DNA from: Manduca sexta
Taxonomy: Eukaryota > Arthropoda > Insecta > Lepidoptera > Sphingidae
Direction: 5' to 3'
Assembly: GCF_014839805.1 (NCBI RefSeq)
Contig: NC_051134.1
Span: forward strand, 6,293,170 to 6,357,169
Length of the DNA: 64,000 nt
Below the pieces are notes generated by a model. That model did not search any database and was not told where the DNA came from. It was given only the letters and a program-made list of their open reading frames with translations. Of this stretch, positions 45,721 through 57,787 are shown in pieces; within the stretch, counting starts at the first letter, position 1, and every line of letters starts with the position of its first letter. The translations under genes and the position numbers were made by a program.

Positions 45721-46224
45721 CTACGATCTATGTGTGCGATAAATTATATTGTGTCTCCCCACATTATAATTTATCCTAAATTTAAACAATTAAACATCAC
45801 CCGCATCCACGTGTAAACCCTAGTGGTCAACATGCAAGTCGGACAAGGTGATTTACCGCCGCTCACAGCTACTGTTTGATGGAAATACAAACCGCACGCA
45901 TTCTGTGAACTTACCTCGTTTGCATGTTACTCAGGTGTTTTTCCTTTTCCTGAGCCCATTGACATTCATTTAGTGTAGGTTCGATTCCAAGATTACGTTT
46001 AGGCAATATTTTGTCTTCGTTTGTGACTTATGGTTTAAATTTAGGGTTCTGTATGTGAAGTGTGTTAATGGAACCTTTTCCATGCTTATATTGTTTGTCT
46101 GTTTGCCCCATAGTAATAAAGCTCTCTTTGAGCTATAATAGAGTGGCAGGCGGCAGCTAGTGTCAAAATATGTGATGCTATAACAGTTATTTTATACAAT
46201 AAAAAAGATAGAAGTAATAGAAAA

Positions 46225-46470
46225 GGTAGGATATATTTTATATCCGTCCGGATAGTATCCGCCATACGCAAAGTGTTAAAACCCGCCATAGTGGCTCACA
46301 TAAGCGTGTCGCGTTCCGGGATCAGACTGAGTACATCCAGCTCCAACCAGCATAATTGTGTCGACTGCCGAGGGGTAATCATCTCTCGTCAGTCGACATT
46401 CTATTGGACCATACTCCACTTACCATCACGGGCAGTAGGGTCACTTTGTCGCGCACGTATGGAAAAAAGA
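46225..46470 (+). mobile_element. Repeat family B copy 5, near full length
   Basis: It begins GGTAGGATATATTTTATATC and keeps GATAGTATCCGCCATACGCA, CATAGTGGCTCACATAAGCG, TGTCGCGTTCCGGGATCAGA, AATTGTGTCGACTGCCGAGG, AATCATCTCTCGTCAGTCGA and CACTCCACTTACCATCACGG, to an A-rich end near 46465. It is the best B copy for building a consensus. The frame at 46273-46632 (119 codons) starts inside it and is a repeat translation. Confidence 0.85.
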
Positions 46471-46869
46471 GATAAAAGTAATGGCATTCGGAACCCTCTG
46501 CATATGCGTCCAACTCACCCTTGGCCAGCTTTTATTCTCATCACTGCCAAATACGCCGAGATTAAGTGGATATGTGCTGAGAATTGTAGAATATTAAGAT
46601 TCGGTGAATGTCAAGTTTTTAATACTAAATGACCCTCGACCTTATAGTAACCGACTTTAAATAAAAGCAATAAGTATTTAGACATTTGAATATAAACATG
46701 ACGTGTACCCGGATTTATATTTTTTATGAGTGTAGGGCACTTTATTTCCGCCGCCCCAAGTAGGTAGGTTTATGTATGTATGTTTTTAAAATACTTAATA
46801 ATTTTCCATTTGTTTGTATTAAGGAAGGCACTAAAGTTAAATAAACGAATTATTCATTAAATCTAGTGA

Positions 46870-46960
46870 ATGTTCTCTGAAATCTGCCGCCCTTAAGAGG
46901 CTACCGCCCATAGGCCGCGGCCTAAACGGCCTATTTACAAATCCAGGACTGCGTGTACCA
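46870..46960 (-). mobile_element. Candidate hAT-like terminus
   Basis: On the minus strand the segment opens CAGTCCTGGATTTGTAAATA, continues GGCCGTTTAGGCCGCGGCCT and ends near GGGCGGCAGATTTCAGAGAA. It contains the 14-bp palindrome TAGGCCGCGGCCTA at 46911-46924. CAG-initial ends of this type are common in non-autonomous hAT elements, but I could not find the matching opposite end or a duplication. Confidence 0.35.
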
Positions 46961-47091
46961 CAATAGTCAATTTTCGACATATCATATGTGCTGATTATTG
47001 TAGGCAGGTAAGAGTATGTGTAGACGAAGAAGTATGCGAATCGTTTCATAAACTTCACCAATTCGATTGAGAATCAAAGAAGCAAAAGAAA

Positions 47092-47272
47092 CACATTACG
47101 CCTTCTATCCCAGAGGAGTAGGTAATGGGTAAAGTAAGACACCCACTTTTCACCATGTGTGTTCCATCCCATGATGAAAGTGGGGCCGAGCACATCATTT
47201 TGCCCGACCAGGGATCAACCTCGGAGCGTCGACCGTATCACGCACGCCATACAACTACGTCACCGAGATGGA
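47092..47272 (-). mobile_element. SINE family D copy, internally shortened
   Basis: The plus strand shows the reversed body (TATCCCAGAGGAGTAGGTAA, CACCCACTTTTCACCATGTG, TTCCATCCCATGATGAAAGT) and then the head (CAACTACGTCACCGAGATGG). The middle segment with CAGCCCGGAGTCTG is deleted, and the B box is eroded (AGGGATCAACCTC). Confidence 0.7.
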
Positions 47273-50200
47273 GAAGCGATTGATGTTTTGTTAGACAGTT
47301 GTGTTATAAGCAATCTTCCACTACAGGACTTTCACACAATTACTATCTCTATTTCGTAACCCATAAACCTTACATTTAGCTACGTCTCCGAATTTAGGTC
47401 AGACGCTAAGCGATAAAGCGGCGCATGCGGCTCACGTACTATATTATCGTACAAGCAGCTTACATGCCATTAGCTTTAAGGCTTTATTGCGCGAATATTT
47501 ATAAACGTAAACGCACCTTAAACGGCAAATGGTCGTCATACATCGTCGGGTTTGCGCTTTCAGCTGGGAAGAATGGATGCGGCAGTTTGTGAACAATAAA
47601 GGTTTGTGGGCAAGAATGAAGACTGCTAGTTGTGGGTAGAGCAAAGAGAGTACGAAGGGTAGTTTTCGATACAACGACTCTAAAAAATTTCGAAGGTGAC
47701 TAAGGTACTGTAGTGGAGTATTTATATTACGAATGAAGCAAGAAGAGTTTTGGTATGGTTTTATAATGGTCGAGGGACGCCGTAGACTGTCGATACATTT
47801 TATGCTCCAGATCATGTAGAGTTGTGCTGTTATATAAAAAAGAGCTGATGGTTCACGTGATTATACGTAACAAAATATGTGGAGTAAGTATAAAATTACA
47901 GATCAAAACTAAGAAGATTTCAGTACAATAATGAATAAATTACGCCATCACACTCTTTGCAATATTATGTAGTTAGTTTTCTTTAGTAAATCTATGACGC
48001 TTAGGTACATAATATGTATATCACTTCATAATATTTAAGTGTAAGAACAGACATTAATGTTTTGCCTTCTCCGCCATTTTCGGGCTCCCCGCAGAACATG
48101 CAATGCCGAGTTGCGGACATGACTGAACGTAGGGTTGCTATTTTAATTGATATGTCTCCGGCGCTCGCAGCCAATACCAATTACAGCCGACGCCAGGGCT
48201 GCCACCACCACTCGAGCTAGGGGTGCCCCTACATTTTCAGTTTTCGAAAGGATAATTGAGGCCGGTTCGGTTGGGCGCTGTCAAGCGTCAATATTGCTTG
48301 ATGTGGTTTTTGGTTGTTTTTATGGTTTGTTGAAAGAGACTTACATCTCAGTTTTTACGGATTTTCTGATTTTGACAGCCTTCGAGCAGTAGCGTCAGTA
48401 AAACGCGAAGCTGCAGGTAACGGGTTAGATAAATAATGGTAGTCGTAGTATGTATGTATGTGGGTATATTTATATTACGTAGATTTTATATTTTTAATTT
48501 ATATCAGTCTTCTTTGTTAATATTTTCTCCACTACCTTTTTTCGTTGTGTACACCTACCTTTTTAGTGTCTGCACCACCTAAAGGTTGACTGGTAGAGAA
48601 TACCTTATACCTTACCTTTATACTCTTTTTATATAAAGTGTAATAAAATGAAATTAAAATAAATAAATTTATACGTGCGTACTGAAAATATTTCATCGGG
48701 TTAGGATTTTGCGGGACTAAAAGTTTCTCTTAATTTGTTATTAACACAATGCAGTGTGGGATCAGAGTTGCGTTTAATTTTATATTTACTATGCTTTTAT
48801 AAATAAATTTCATAATACCCTATCCATAAACATGCCATATTGAATTGTACAAACTAGTTTGACAAAGCGGTATTACGTGACGTTAAAATAAGAACTGGAG
48901 TTAATATTTCTCTTTGTCAACAGCGCCTGGGTACGTATGCAGCGCACGGCCCCGCTACACCGACGTCAATACACGTTCTTACATAAATGTCCATTTAAAA
49001 AAATGTTTTGCATAAAAATTGCCTTTTTATCCACACCGTGGACAGCGCATGAGTTTACGAAACATTGTGGTGGGAATTCGGTTATAGCGAATTATGATTA
49101 AGTCGTTATTGTTGTTTTATTTAAGCTATAATTGTTTTGTGCCGACATATAGACTATTAACTAGGATTATTTAAATTTGAATATATATAAAATTAAAATT
49201 CTGCTATTGTGCAATATACTTTTCCTGAACGCGTTGATTCTCAACTTAAATATTTGGGATTTATGCAACGGAGAAATACTTAAGCACCAATGGATACCAT
49301 GTGACTATAAATATTATAGTATAGATCCTATGATACCTTAACCAGGTCGGCCGACTGGTCACATTACCTTTGCTTGTTTGTTAATATTTAGTTTCCTCAA
49401 CAAAATTTACAGCTATTAGCTACCATTAATACACGCGTCAAGTTACAAAATACCGGCCATAAACATAAACAAATTGCGCACCTTTCATAAATCTTATTCC
49501 ACCTGTCAAGTGCCCAGATTTATGTTTATTGCCTTTACAGCGTTGTAAGTCTCTTGTACACGTGATTCTGCCGTAACACTGCTTAGTCTTTGCCTACAAC
49601 GCAGTTGCAAGCACTGATGGCGTTCAAATGTTTGTAGCTGGTTTATATTTACCATCATGAGACATAATATATAAAATAGACTGGTAAGTAGCCCTTCCTT
49701 TCGGCTTTAGTCGGGTTATTAGTGTCTCAAGGTTACGAATTTCTATTTACTTAAGTAAATTAATAGCAGTCGCAAGAAACCAACGAATCAGTAAACAGCG
49801 TTAAATATAATTAATTTAAAGACTGAATTCCACCACACCAGTCGATTACGAGGTTATATTTTGATTCTAATCTCACCAAGCCACAAATACCAGGACCTGA
49901 TCAAAGTTCGAGCCATTAATCGCAATAAAACAAAACTATAAAAGCCCCGAGAAACCATTAAACACGGTAGTCAAAACCACATTAATAATACAAAAATAAA
50001 CCTGTTTAAATCGAAAGAACTCCCGTTGAGTCGTAAACTGTTCCCGTCACTAGCGTCGTATCGGTGCCCAACTAATTACCATTTAAATTGTACCCATTCA
50101 GCTACTACTTGACACTTGACAAATGTTATGGCGATAGACCGTTGGCTGACAGCGTTTCAAGAATTTTTATATACTCATATCCACATCTTAAGCGTGTTGG

Positions 50201-50817
50201 CTTCCCTTTACTTGCGTGAGCAAATTTATTTTTATTACAACATTAACGCGCGTTAACTGTATGGTTCGTGCTATAGAGGTCAAATTGCGATGCCGTTTTA
50301 TTTATTACTAGCACTGGTAATTTTGTAATGGAGTAAAGAAAAGTATTGGGTTTTGCGTGTGGTAATTTTAATCGTCGTGCGTATGTGGTGTGGAATAGAG
50401 TTGGGTTTCGGATGTGTTTTTGTTTTTAAACTGTGTTGTTAACTAAGCGCTGTAAACTTACACAGCCGATGTTAAGTCGTAAAAAGTCGCCGATAATCGT
50501 ATTTATAAGACATACTTTAATTTCCATTTGATTGGGTGTAATTTTTTGTTATTGTAGGCGAGCAGAAAAAACGTGTTGACATTTTTATTGTTATGAATTT
50601 GTTTTGTAATTTTATGTTTTCCAACGATTACAATGTAACATAAAATTATATGCGGACATGTTTATGTACGTAATAAGTTGCTTCTTGATGTCATTTCTAT
50701 TTTTTGTGCAATCGTATCGAGTTTTAAATTTATTCGATATTGACGCATAGACTTGTCAAGTATTTGTCAGCTGTTAATTCTTGTTTGTATTTGGTTATCC
50801 AAATGTGTATTACTTTA
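47273..50817. other. Non-repetitive sequence without a recognised gene
   Basis: No gene or known repeat. A 123-codon frame at 47444-47815 (minus) has no domain. GC-richer phrases lie near 48080-48270. A short TATG microsatellite is at about 48449. Confidence 0.45.
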
Positions 50818-51081
50818 CTAGCTTTTGCTTTCGGCTTCGCCCGCGTGAATGAGTTTTCCGGAATATTTTTTTTCAGACTTACTTGATATGTATCGGTATA
50901 TTGTGATCAAATTAAAAAAAATCATTATAAATTGTAGCCTATGTGTTATTCTGATGTATAACCAATATTACTGTAAAGTTTCATACTAATCCCTTCAGTA
51001 GTCTTTTTGTGAACGAGGAACAAACATACATACATTCACTTTCACTTTCATTCACAAACTTTCGTATTTATATTAGTAGGA
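50818..51081 (-). mobile_element. Helitron-like family G copy, 264 bp
   Basis: On the minus strand the element begins TCCTACTAATATAAATACGA, preceded by A. It ends with CGCGGGCGAAGCCG, then AAAGCAAAAG and CTAG, followed by T. The short GGC-GAA-GCC hairpin sits about 10 nt before CTAG. No direct repeat flanks it. The interior is A/T-rich and non-coding, with fragments such as AGTTTCATACTAATCCCTTC in plus orientation. Confidence 0.7.
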
Positions 51082-52089
51082 TTTGTACCGTAAATGGTTT
51101 TAAAAAAGTTTAACTAGCCTTTAAAAAACCTGCATATAAATTGATCCGTCGTTTGGGCCTACGATTACACAAATAAAAAAGTCAAACATATTTTAATTCT
51201 GCTCTCAAGGTTAAAATCCTCTCAGTGACTTATTTTAAGACCTGTTATTCACTTACTTCATGGACTGGAAGATATTACGTTTGTTGTAAGTAAGGTATCC
51301 TATAATTTTATTGTTGATTCACTTCGTTAGGTTTTGCTTGAGACCTCACTCTCATGAATCCCTTTTGAATAGAATTTCATACAAAACTTTGCCATTATCG
51401 GCCTATATTATGCTATATTATGTTCCAATATGTAAAATATCTGTACAATTATTTAGAAATTTAATTAAAAACACTATAAAGCATGGTAATGCTTTCTAAG
51501 ACAAAGGTTAGAAGGTTAAAAACGGGTGTAAGTAGGTGCGAGCTGTCATCGGACCATAACATAGTAGGTTTTATTGCCAAGTAGCCGAGGCAAATCGATA
51601 ACATCTCGATTACAAGCCATTTGAAAAGTGTCAAAATTTTATTTCCACCCATTTAGATTCCGATGCTAATATAAATCCAATTTAAATTTAATAAACATTT
51701 AGATTTGATGATAGTTGTGGATATTCGATGAAAATATTTTTTTTTTAAAACATTTAATTAAAAAATGTTTTTATAGCGCGACTTGTTCGTCTGTTTTGAA
51801 ATAAAGATAGTCATTTAAGATTAAAATAGATTATTTACGCGTATAGCACTGCACTACGATATCAACTAATTACCTTTTTATTTTTATTTTATTGTCGATA
51901 TGCATAATAATTTCTAACATATGGATCAGTTGGATCTGATTACCAGCCACCACACCCACATAAAAACATGGTATCGGCCTTCAAAGGGGGATAGGAATTG
52001 GGAAGAGAGAAAGGATTTATACCAATCCTTTGAATTGAAATGCTATGATTTATTTAGACCCGTAAAATGTTATACATTATTTAAATTCC
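51082..52089. other. Non-repetitive A+T-rich sequence
   Basis: No gene or recognised repeat was found. Frames at 51311-51499 and 51461-51652 are short and lack domains. Confidence 0.5.
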
Positions 52090-52185
52090 GTCAATCCGGT
52101 AATCATCTCTCGTCAGTCGACATTCTACTGGACCCCACTACCCTTATTACCAGATGCAGTGGGGTCATTCTCGAACCCGTTTAAA
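52090..52185 (+). mobile_element. Repeat family B 3' fragment
   Basis: CCGGTAATCATCTCTCGTCA, GTCGACATTCTACTGGACCC and CAGATGCAGTGGGGTCATTC match the 3' half of the family. The beginning and the A tail are missing. Confidence 0.7.
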
Positions 52186-52541
52186 TAAAGAGAAATGGAA
52201 AGCATGCACATAGTTTATTCGCTTCGAATCTATCTTCCTACCGAACTCGGTATACCATAATTGTTAGTTTTGCATTCTAAAACCATTCTTTGCAGGCGCC
52301 ATACATCTAGCGATCAAGATTAAAATCTGCAGAAGATTAACGATTTTAGATACGTGATTGTTTTCGAAATTGTTTTTTTTCACATCTATGTAAGTAGGTA
52401 TTCCTTTAACCAGTATTCCATAATTATAATGTAAGTAAACATGTGGTATAAAATGTCGTTTTTATAAATGTAATAACATATTCCGAGTAAAAACTAAATT
52501 TTCATGTCATATCCAATAGAAACAAATATTATGGAGTCTCT

Positions 52542-52893
52542 TTATAGATCTAAAAAGCAGCGATAGCCTAGTTGGTTGTGGAACGGACTGCTGAGACGAA
52601 TGTCCGCAGGTTCAAATCCCAAGGGCACACACCTCTGACTTTTCTAAAAAAAATATGTGTGTATTCTTTGTGAATTATCGCTTGCTTTAACGGTGAAGGA
52701 AAAAACCCCGTGAGGAAACCTGCATACCTGAGAAGTTCTCTATAGGAATTTCGAGGGTGTGTGAAGTCTACCAATCCGCACTAGGCCCGCGTGGTGGACT
52801 AAGGCCTGATCCCTCTCAGTAGTAGAGGAGGCCCGTGCTCAACAGTGGGACAGTATATAATACACGGCTGATATTTGGTATTATTATAGATCT
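52542..52893 (+). mobile_element. Full-length tRNA-derived SINE, family C, with 10-bp target duplication
   Basis: TTATAGATCT flanks the element at 52542-52551 and 52884-52893. The head has TAGCCTAGTTGG (A box, 52564-52575) and GGTTCAAATCC (B box, 52609-52619). The body follows: GGGCACACACCTCTGACTTT, ATGTGTGTATTCTTTGTGAA, CGGTGAAGGAAAAAACCCCG, GAGGAAACCTGCATACCTGA, GTCTACCAATCCGCACTAGG, CTCTCAGTAGTAGAGGAGGC and a TATTATTA tail. It serves as the reference for the C copies at 16.3, 22.9, 45.2 and 61.9 kb. Both polymerase III boxes are intact, so transcription is possible. Confidence 0.9.
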
Positions 52894-53071
52894 GTCTACC
52901 AGTGGCGAAGGGTCCATATAACCCGATTCCAGTCGGATTCCCTGTATGCAGAATCTAATTATCATCAGAACGATTTGCAGACCGCATTCATATATATTAT
53001 ATTATGTCGGATTCCCTTTCAGAAAATTTCACCTTTCGCCACTACTGTCTACATTTGTTTTTGTCATCGAT

Positions 53072-54025
53072 AAATATGTACTACGTACTAGATTTGGCAT
53101 TCCGAACATTCACTGTGTTCAACGGAATTGAGCTGCAATCCATTCATACTGACTTTAGTATAGTCAATATTGACAGCTTGTGGTTGTGTATGGAGTGGCC
53201 CTCATGATTAAAAACTCGAGTCTAAGTGTAAACCTGGATTGAATAAAAAATATTAGTCAAATAAGTAAAATTATTTGTTCGAGAGAATAAGTTATAACAG
53301 TGTCGTTTTGGTTGCCATTATAGTTCAGATTTTGAACAAATCTATACTATTATATAAAGCTGAAGAGTTTGTTTGTTTGTTTGTTTGTTTGAACGCGCTA
53401 ATCTCAGGAACTACCAGTCGAAACTGAAAAATTCTTTTTTGCGTTGGATAGCCCTTTGTTCGTGGAGTGCTATAGGCTATATATCATCACGCTATACCCA
53501 ATAGGAGCGGAGCAGTAATGGCTAATCTCAGGAACTACCGATTCGAACTGAAAAATTCTTTTTGTGTTGAATAGCCCTTTGTTTGTAGAGTGCTCTAAGT
53601 TATATATCATCACGCTATGACTAATAGGAGCGGAGCAGTAATGAAACATGTTGCAAAAACGGGGACAATTTATTAGTTTTGAGAGCTTCCGTTGCGTGCG
53701 CTGCGTAAACGGTTAGAGTTATGCAACAATGATGTATGACGGGATTGTTCCTCTTAAAAAGTTCTATAAAATATATTATAAAACAAAGTCCCCTGCTGCA
53801 TCTGTCTGTCTGAACGTGTTAAACTCAAAAACTACCCAACGTATTAAGATGAAATTTGGTATGGAGACAGTTTGAGACCCTGGGAAGAACATAGGCTCCC
53901 GGGAAACTACTACTTTTATAACAGAAAACTTTAGCCTGAAAAACTTTATAACGCGAGCGGAGCCGCGGGCAAAAGCTATAGTTTATATGGACGTTCGTGT
54001 CTATAGAATATACGTCAATACTTCA
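53072..54025 (+). repeat. Repeat family F copy 2, interrupted by a G element
   Basis: The segments 53072-53340 and 53978-54025 together match copy 1 at 41095-41425. The junction reads TTTTGAACAAA at the left and TAGTTTATATGGACG at the right. Copy 1 reads TTTTGAACAAATGGTTTATA, with nothing between. The frames at 52946-53131 and 53004-53207 lie partly on this repeat. Confidence 0.75.
53341..53977 (+). mobile_element. Helitron-like family G copy, 637 bp
   Basis: It starts TCTATACTATTATATAAAGC after an A, has about six TTTG units (53368-53391), two tandem versions of a block with CTAATCTCAGGAACTACC and GGAGCGGAGCAGTAATG, and ends GCGAGCGGAGCCGCGGGC, AAAAGCTA, followed by T. Comparison with F copy 1 shows insertion between A and T without target duplication. 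That fits rolling-circle (Helitron) insertion better than target-primed LINE insertion. No Rep/helicase ORF is present, so it is non-autonomous. Confidence 0.7.
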
Positions 54026-57000
54026 CTTTTTTTAATTACCAAGCAACTCTGGGTGGTCGTTTGAATCCGTTGTTTACTCAATACCTCTAAATCAATGTTT
54101 TGTTATTCATAAAGGTATATAGTTAACGTGTAATGTGGGAGTGTTATCGATCAAATTATACCGCCTGATGGTATCACACTCAATTCTCTCATCGTTAAAA
54201 AGCCTCCAGTGCTATACGAGTTTTGTCGCGTAACTCGACACCTTGGGTTAGGTATGAGGTGTACTGGAGCTGTGGGAAATATGGGGAAGATTTTTGTGTA
54301 TTTTTGTCGTCTTCCTGGTAGTTGGAAGGTTCGAAGTTTAATTTGCTGAGGACCCACATCTCAGTAATGAAAGAACTATTGGAGACGGAGTAGAAGAGGA
54401 TTTTTTGGATCTCTATGATTTTATTCTTTGTTGTAAGAAAGTAAATTCCCCATTAATATTCTAGACATAACTATCAGTAATGTGGTGCTACCACTTCGTC
54501 GTTGTATTGTATCGAAATACGACATATTATGTTATTTTTATTCATGAATAGGTACAATATCAAAAGAATAATATAATTTCTTTGTTCGTCGTATAAAATC
54601 AATTAGCGAAAACATTTTCTCGGTACTCGAACTTGTTCTAGATTATTTAATTATTTTGAATTTTCCTAACACAACAAATATTTTTTTTTTAAATGACCTT
54701 TCAACCCATAAACGAAAATCATATTTTGTCATTTTATTTTATATCAATATGAAATAAAATATGTTATTTTCTCTTTTAAACGTCAACTCTTCCCCGTAAT
54801 TTGTGTTTCGACATAAAAAACCGTTCTTAAACTCCAAATGTGCCGCCACCTTAACCTTCGAGTTGACACTCAACAAACGAGCGACGATAGCGATCGAGCT
54901 GGTGGGGGTGTAAATATCGACGCGATGGTGTCGATACGGCTACCACCGACCGTTTATACGTGTTTTATGCGCGGCCGGCATCGTGATAGCGATGCGATTT
55001 ATTGTCGGACGCGGCTGCGTTACGCGGCTACTTGAGATGTCTTCGGCATAGATTATGAAGGAGATGCGCTAATGGATTTTGGACGGCTGCTACGTTTTTA
55101 ATGGGATTTGATAATTGTAATCTTTTTTTAGGATTTATCGTCCTAATATGGTCCGTTGAGAGTTCCTAATACTGTGTAGTACGTTCTACAACGGCATGTT
55201 GACGAAAACCTCCCTTTGACCTTCTTCAAAGAGAGGTTTTCGTCTTTAGACTGACTGATTCTTTGACTGAGATGGATGTGCGGAACTGTCCCCATGCGAT
55301 ACCACCTTACGTCCCCTTTCTATGAGAAGGGAGCCAATAATAGAAGTTATCGTATAGCGGAGGATGGTCGTGGTATGACAACGTGAATGACTATACTAGA
55401 TCTTGTGGTACGTATTGCTTTTAAATAAATGTAGTATAACGGAGAAGACTGATATTCTCAGATAGCTGATTTGGCATCTTTGATTTACCCTCACTGACTG
55501 ACTATAGTGGGGGCTTTTTCTAAAAATGACAGTTAAATCAGTCGTGAAATTGACCCTTATAGGTATATAAGGGCCTATCTAACGATGTCGGTAAAGAGTT
55601 TCAAAAGTGAAGGCCCAAAATTAGTGATAAACAAAAGACAGCATTCAACATTAACTGTGAGATATGCTGGTGGAAAACATTTACTTAAACATTGTGAAAT
55701 AGACCTTAATTTAACTGAAATAAGTTTACATTCACATCTCCATACTCGCTTAATCTTTGCCCCGTGTTAGTTCGAAAAATCCACGCGTAGAATGAAAATA
55801 GACGCGTGATGTACGACCAACTGATGTACATAAACACAATTTGAACGTTAGATTTATGAACCACTACATATAATGTACTTTAGTGAATGAAAACATTGTT
55901 ACGGACAGACCGACGGAGCGACCGAGTTACGACCGCTCGTAAAACTAGCGGTTTATCGACGTAAGAGAAACGGCTTTGTTGCGATGTGCCAGTTAGCGTG
56001 CGAGTCGGTTTTGTCAGTTACTGCGTGATGCTTGAAAACTGTTCGTTACTTGCATGTCAGTAGCTATCATTTAATTTGTAAGTGTCCTGTTTCTACACAT
56101 ATGTATCTCCTTTTTACTTTTTAATTTCTCTTCTTAGGTTTTGAATTACCTTTAAAATTAATTACAATATAATCTGATTATTTTTCATCAATTTATGAAG
56201 TATTTATTTGTTTTATGTTGCTAAATCAGCTCGTGCGGTCCCAGCATAAGTTTACAACGATACTAAGTATTATGTTTGGGCTTCTGACAGAGGGCCAGGT
56301 CCTTGTATTTATAGCTTACAATTATAAGAGTGCTATTTGCTAAGTCCAACAGATTTTATTTCAGTTGATGAAAAAATACTTATAAATTATACTAGAGTTT
56401 CATAGTGCTTCTTACGCAGTCAGATGGCTTTTCCGAAGTACTGTACTGTGTATATTTTATACTTCGTTATTGTCAAGCTTTTCGTGTGAAAATGGCTTTA
56501 GCCGCCTAGTTACTAAATAATTTTGATACCAGTGACTATCTACCATCAGGTCAGTAGCTCGCCTCGCGTAGCCATCACATGTATAGGAAAGGTATAGTTA
56601 CGTAAAAGTAATGTTTTTACGATTTCTTTATAATATTTTTTAATAACAATATAGCTGGATGTTTATTTTTCGGGTTACGTATATTTGTAATTTACGATTT
56701 ACGGATCCAGTTTTTTGATCTATTGTTAACTTGTTAGTGATTGTAGTTGTATTGTTGGACTTTGAGTAATGAGATTATTTTTCACATAGATAATGCAGAG
56801 AGCTATCTTACAATATGTTATAGTGTACGGCCAAACTGCTTTTGTACGGCTATAACATATAAATTTGCTGATAATTATAAAGTTCTATATAATTTGTGTG
56901 AACTATGAAGTATAATTTGAAATTTATAAAGAAATAGTTTGTAACATTTAAGGTTAATCAAGCCAAAGGATATTGTAAGACTTAAAATATAATGTGTCAA

Positions 57001-57499
57001 GGTGACGAGCGTAGAACCGTTCAATACTTTATATAAAGAATTGTTTATGGAAAGTTCTGAGTGATAATTATGCTGTTGAGGAGTAGACCTTGATACCCAG
57101 GGAATAAGGGTGTAATTTAGCTAAGTAAGTTTAGTAATAATGTTCTAGAATTTGGTCTGAGAGTGATGTTCCCAACATATTGCGTCACGCAACCTTAAAA
57201 GAAAATGAATTATCCAAACTTTCTGACAGTGAAACATATGTAATAAACCCCAATGTTTTAGCGGCCTAAAACATTTTACTGGTATTATAAATAAAATAAT
57301 TTTATCTCTTTCAAAATTCCATAACATTCATTTTATTGTTGCGTTCATCATTGTTAAATTATTTTATGGCACTATTTTTCTTAGAATTATTAAAGAAAGT
57401 AAAACGAAAAAAGAAACGTATTTAAAAATATCAAACTCATAACTTATAGATATATATTGTTGTATACATTTGTGTAAAGCGTATCCATTGGAGCTAGAT
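54026..57499. other. Mostly unique sequence with one strong hairpin
   Basis: No gene. A GC-rich island at about 54835-55045 keeps a 65-codon frame open with no recognised domain. Another GC-richer phrase at 55905-56035 ends in GTTTTGTCAGTTACTGCGTG, which contains an insect initiator-like TCAGTT, followed about 60 bp later by a donor-like TTTGTAAGTG. This could be a non-coding first exon, but the evidence is slight. Confidence 0.4.
55201..55244. repeat. Strong 19-bp hairpin
   Basis: GACGAAAACCTCCCTTTGA at 55201-55219 pairs with TCAAAGAGAGGTTTTCGTC at 55226-55244, with one mismatch and a 6-nt loop. The stem does not extend beyond these bases. It is too short for a typical microRNA precursor and is not part of a repeat seen elsewhere in the window. 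Read as RNA it would be a stable stem-loop on either strand. Confidence 0.7.
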
Positions 57500-57787
57500 C
57501 TCTCATATGTAAGAGTCCGCCTGGGTAAGTACTACCGCAATGTCTATTTCTGCCGCCAAGCAGCAGTCTGAAGTCACTGGTATATTCCGGTTTGAAGGAC
57601 ATTGTAGCCAGTGTAACTACTGGACAAAATTAGACTTAACATCTCATGTCTCAAGATGGCGAGCGGAGTGAAATACTGAACAATACTTTGTAATTCCAGG
57701 CAGTGTTTCTACTGTTTATAGGCGGTCGTATCGTTTACCATCAGGCGAACGGCAAGCTCGTCTCGTCATTCAAAGCAATAAAAAAAA
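57500..57787 (+). mobile_element. Repeat family A copy 5, near full length
   Basis: It starts TCTCATATGTAAGAGTCCGC and runs through GTCTATTTCTGCCGCCAAGC, TTCCGGTTTGAAGGACATTG, GTGTAACTACTGGACAAAAT, TCAAGATGGCGAGCGGAGTG and CATCAGGCGAACGGCAAGCT, ending in a seven-A run. It is close to the copy at 36096. Confidence 0.85.

Noticed and set aside
47444..47815. 123-codon minus-strand frame
   Set aside because: No motif, signal or family resemblance I could identify, and no splice or promoter context.
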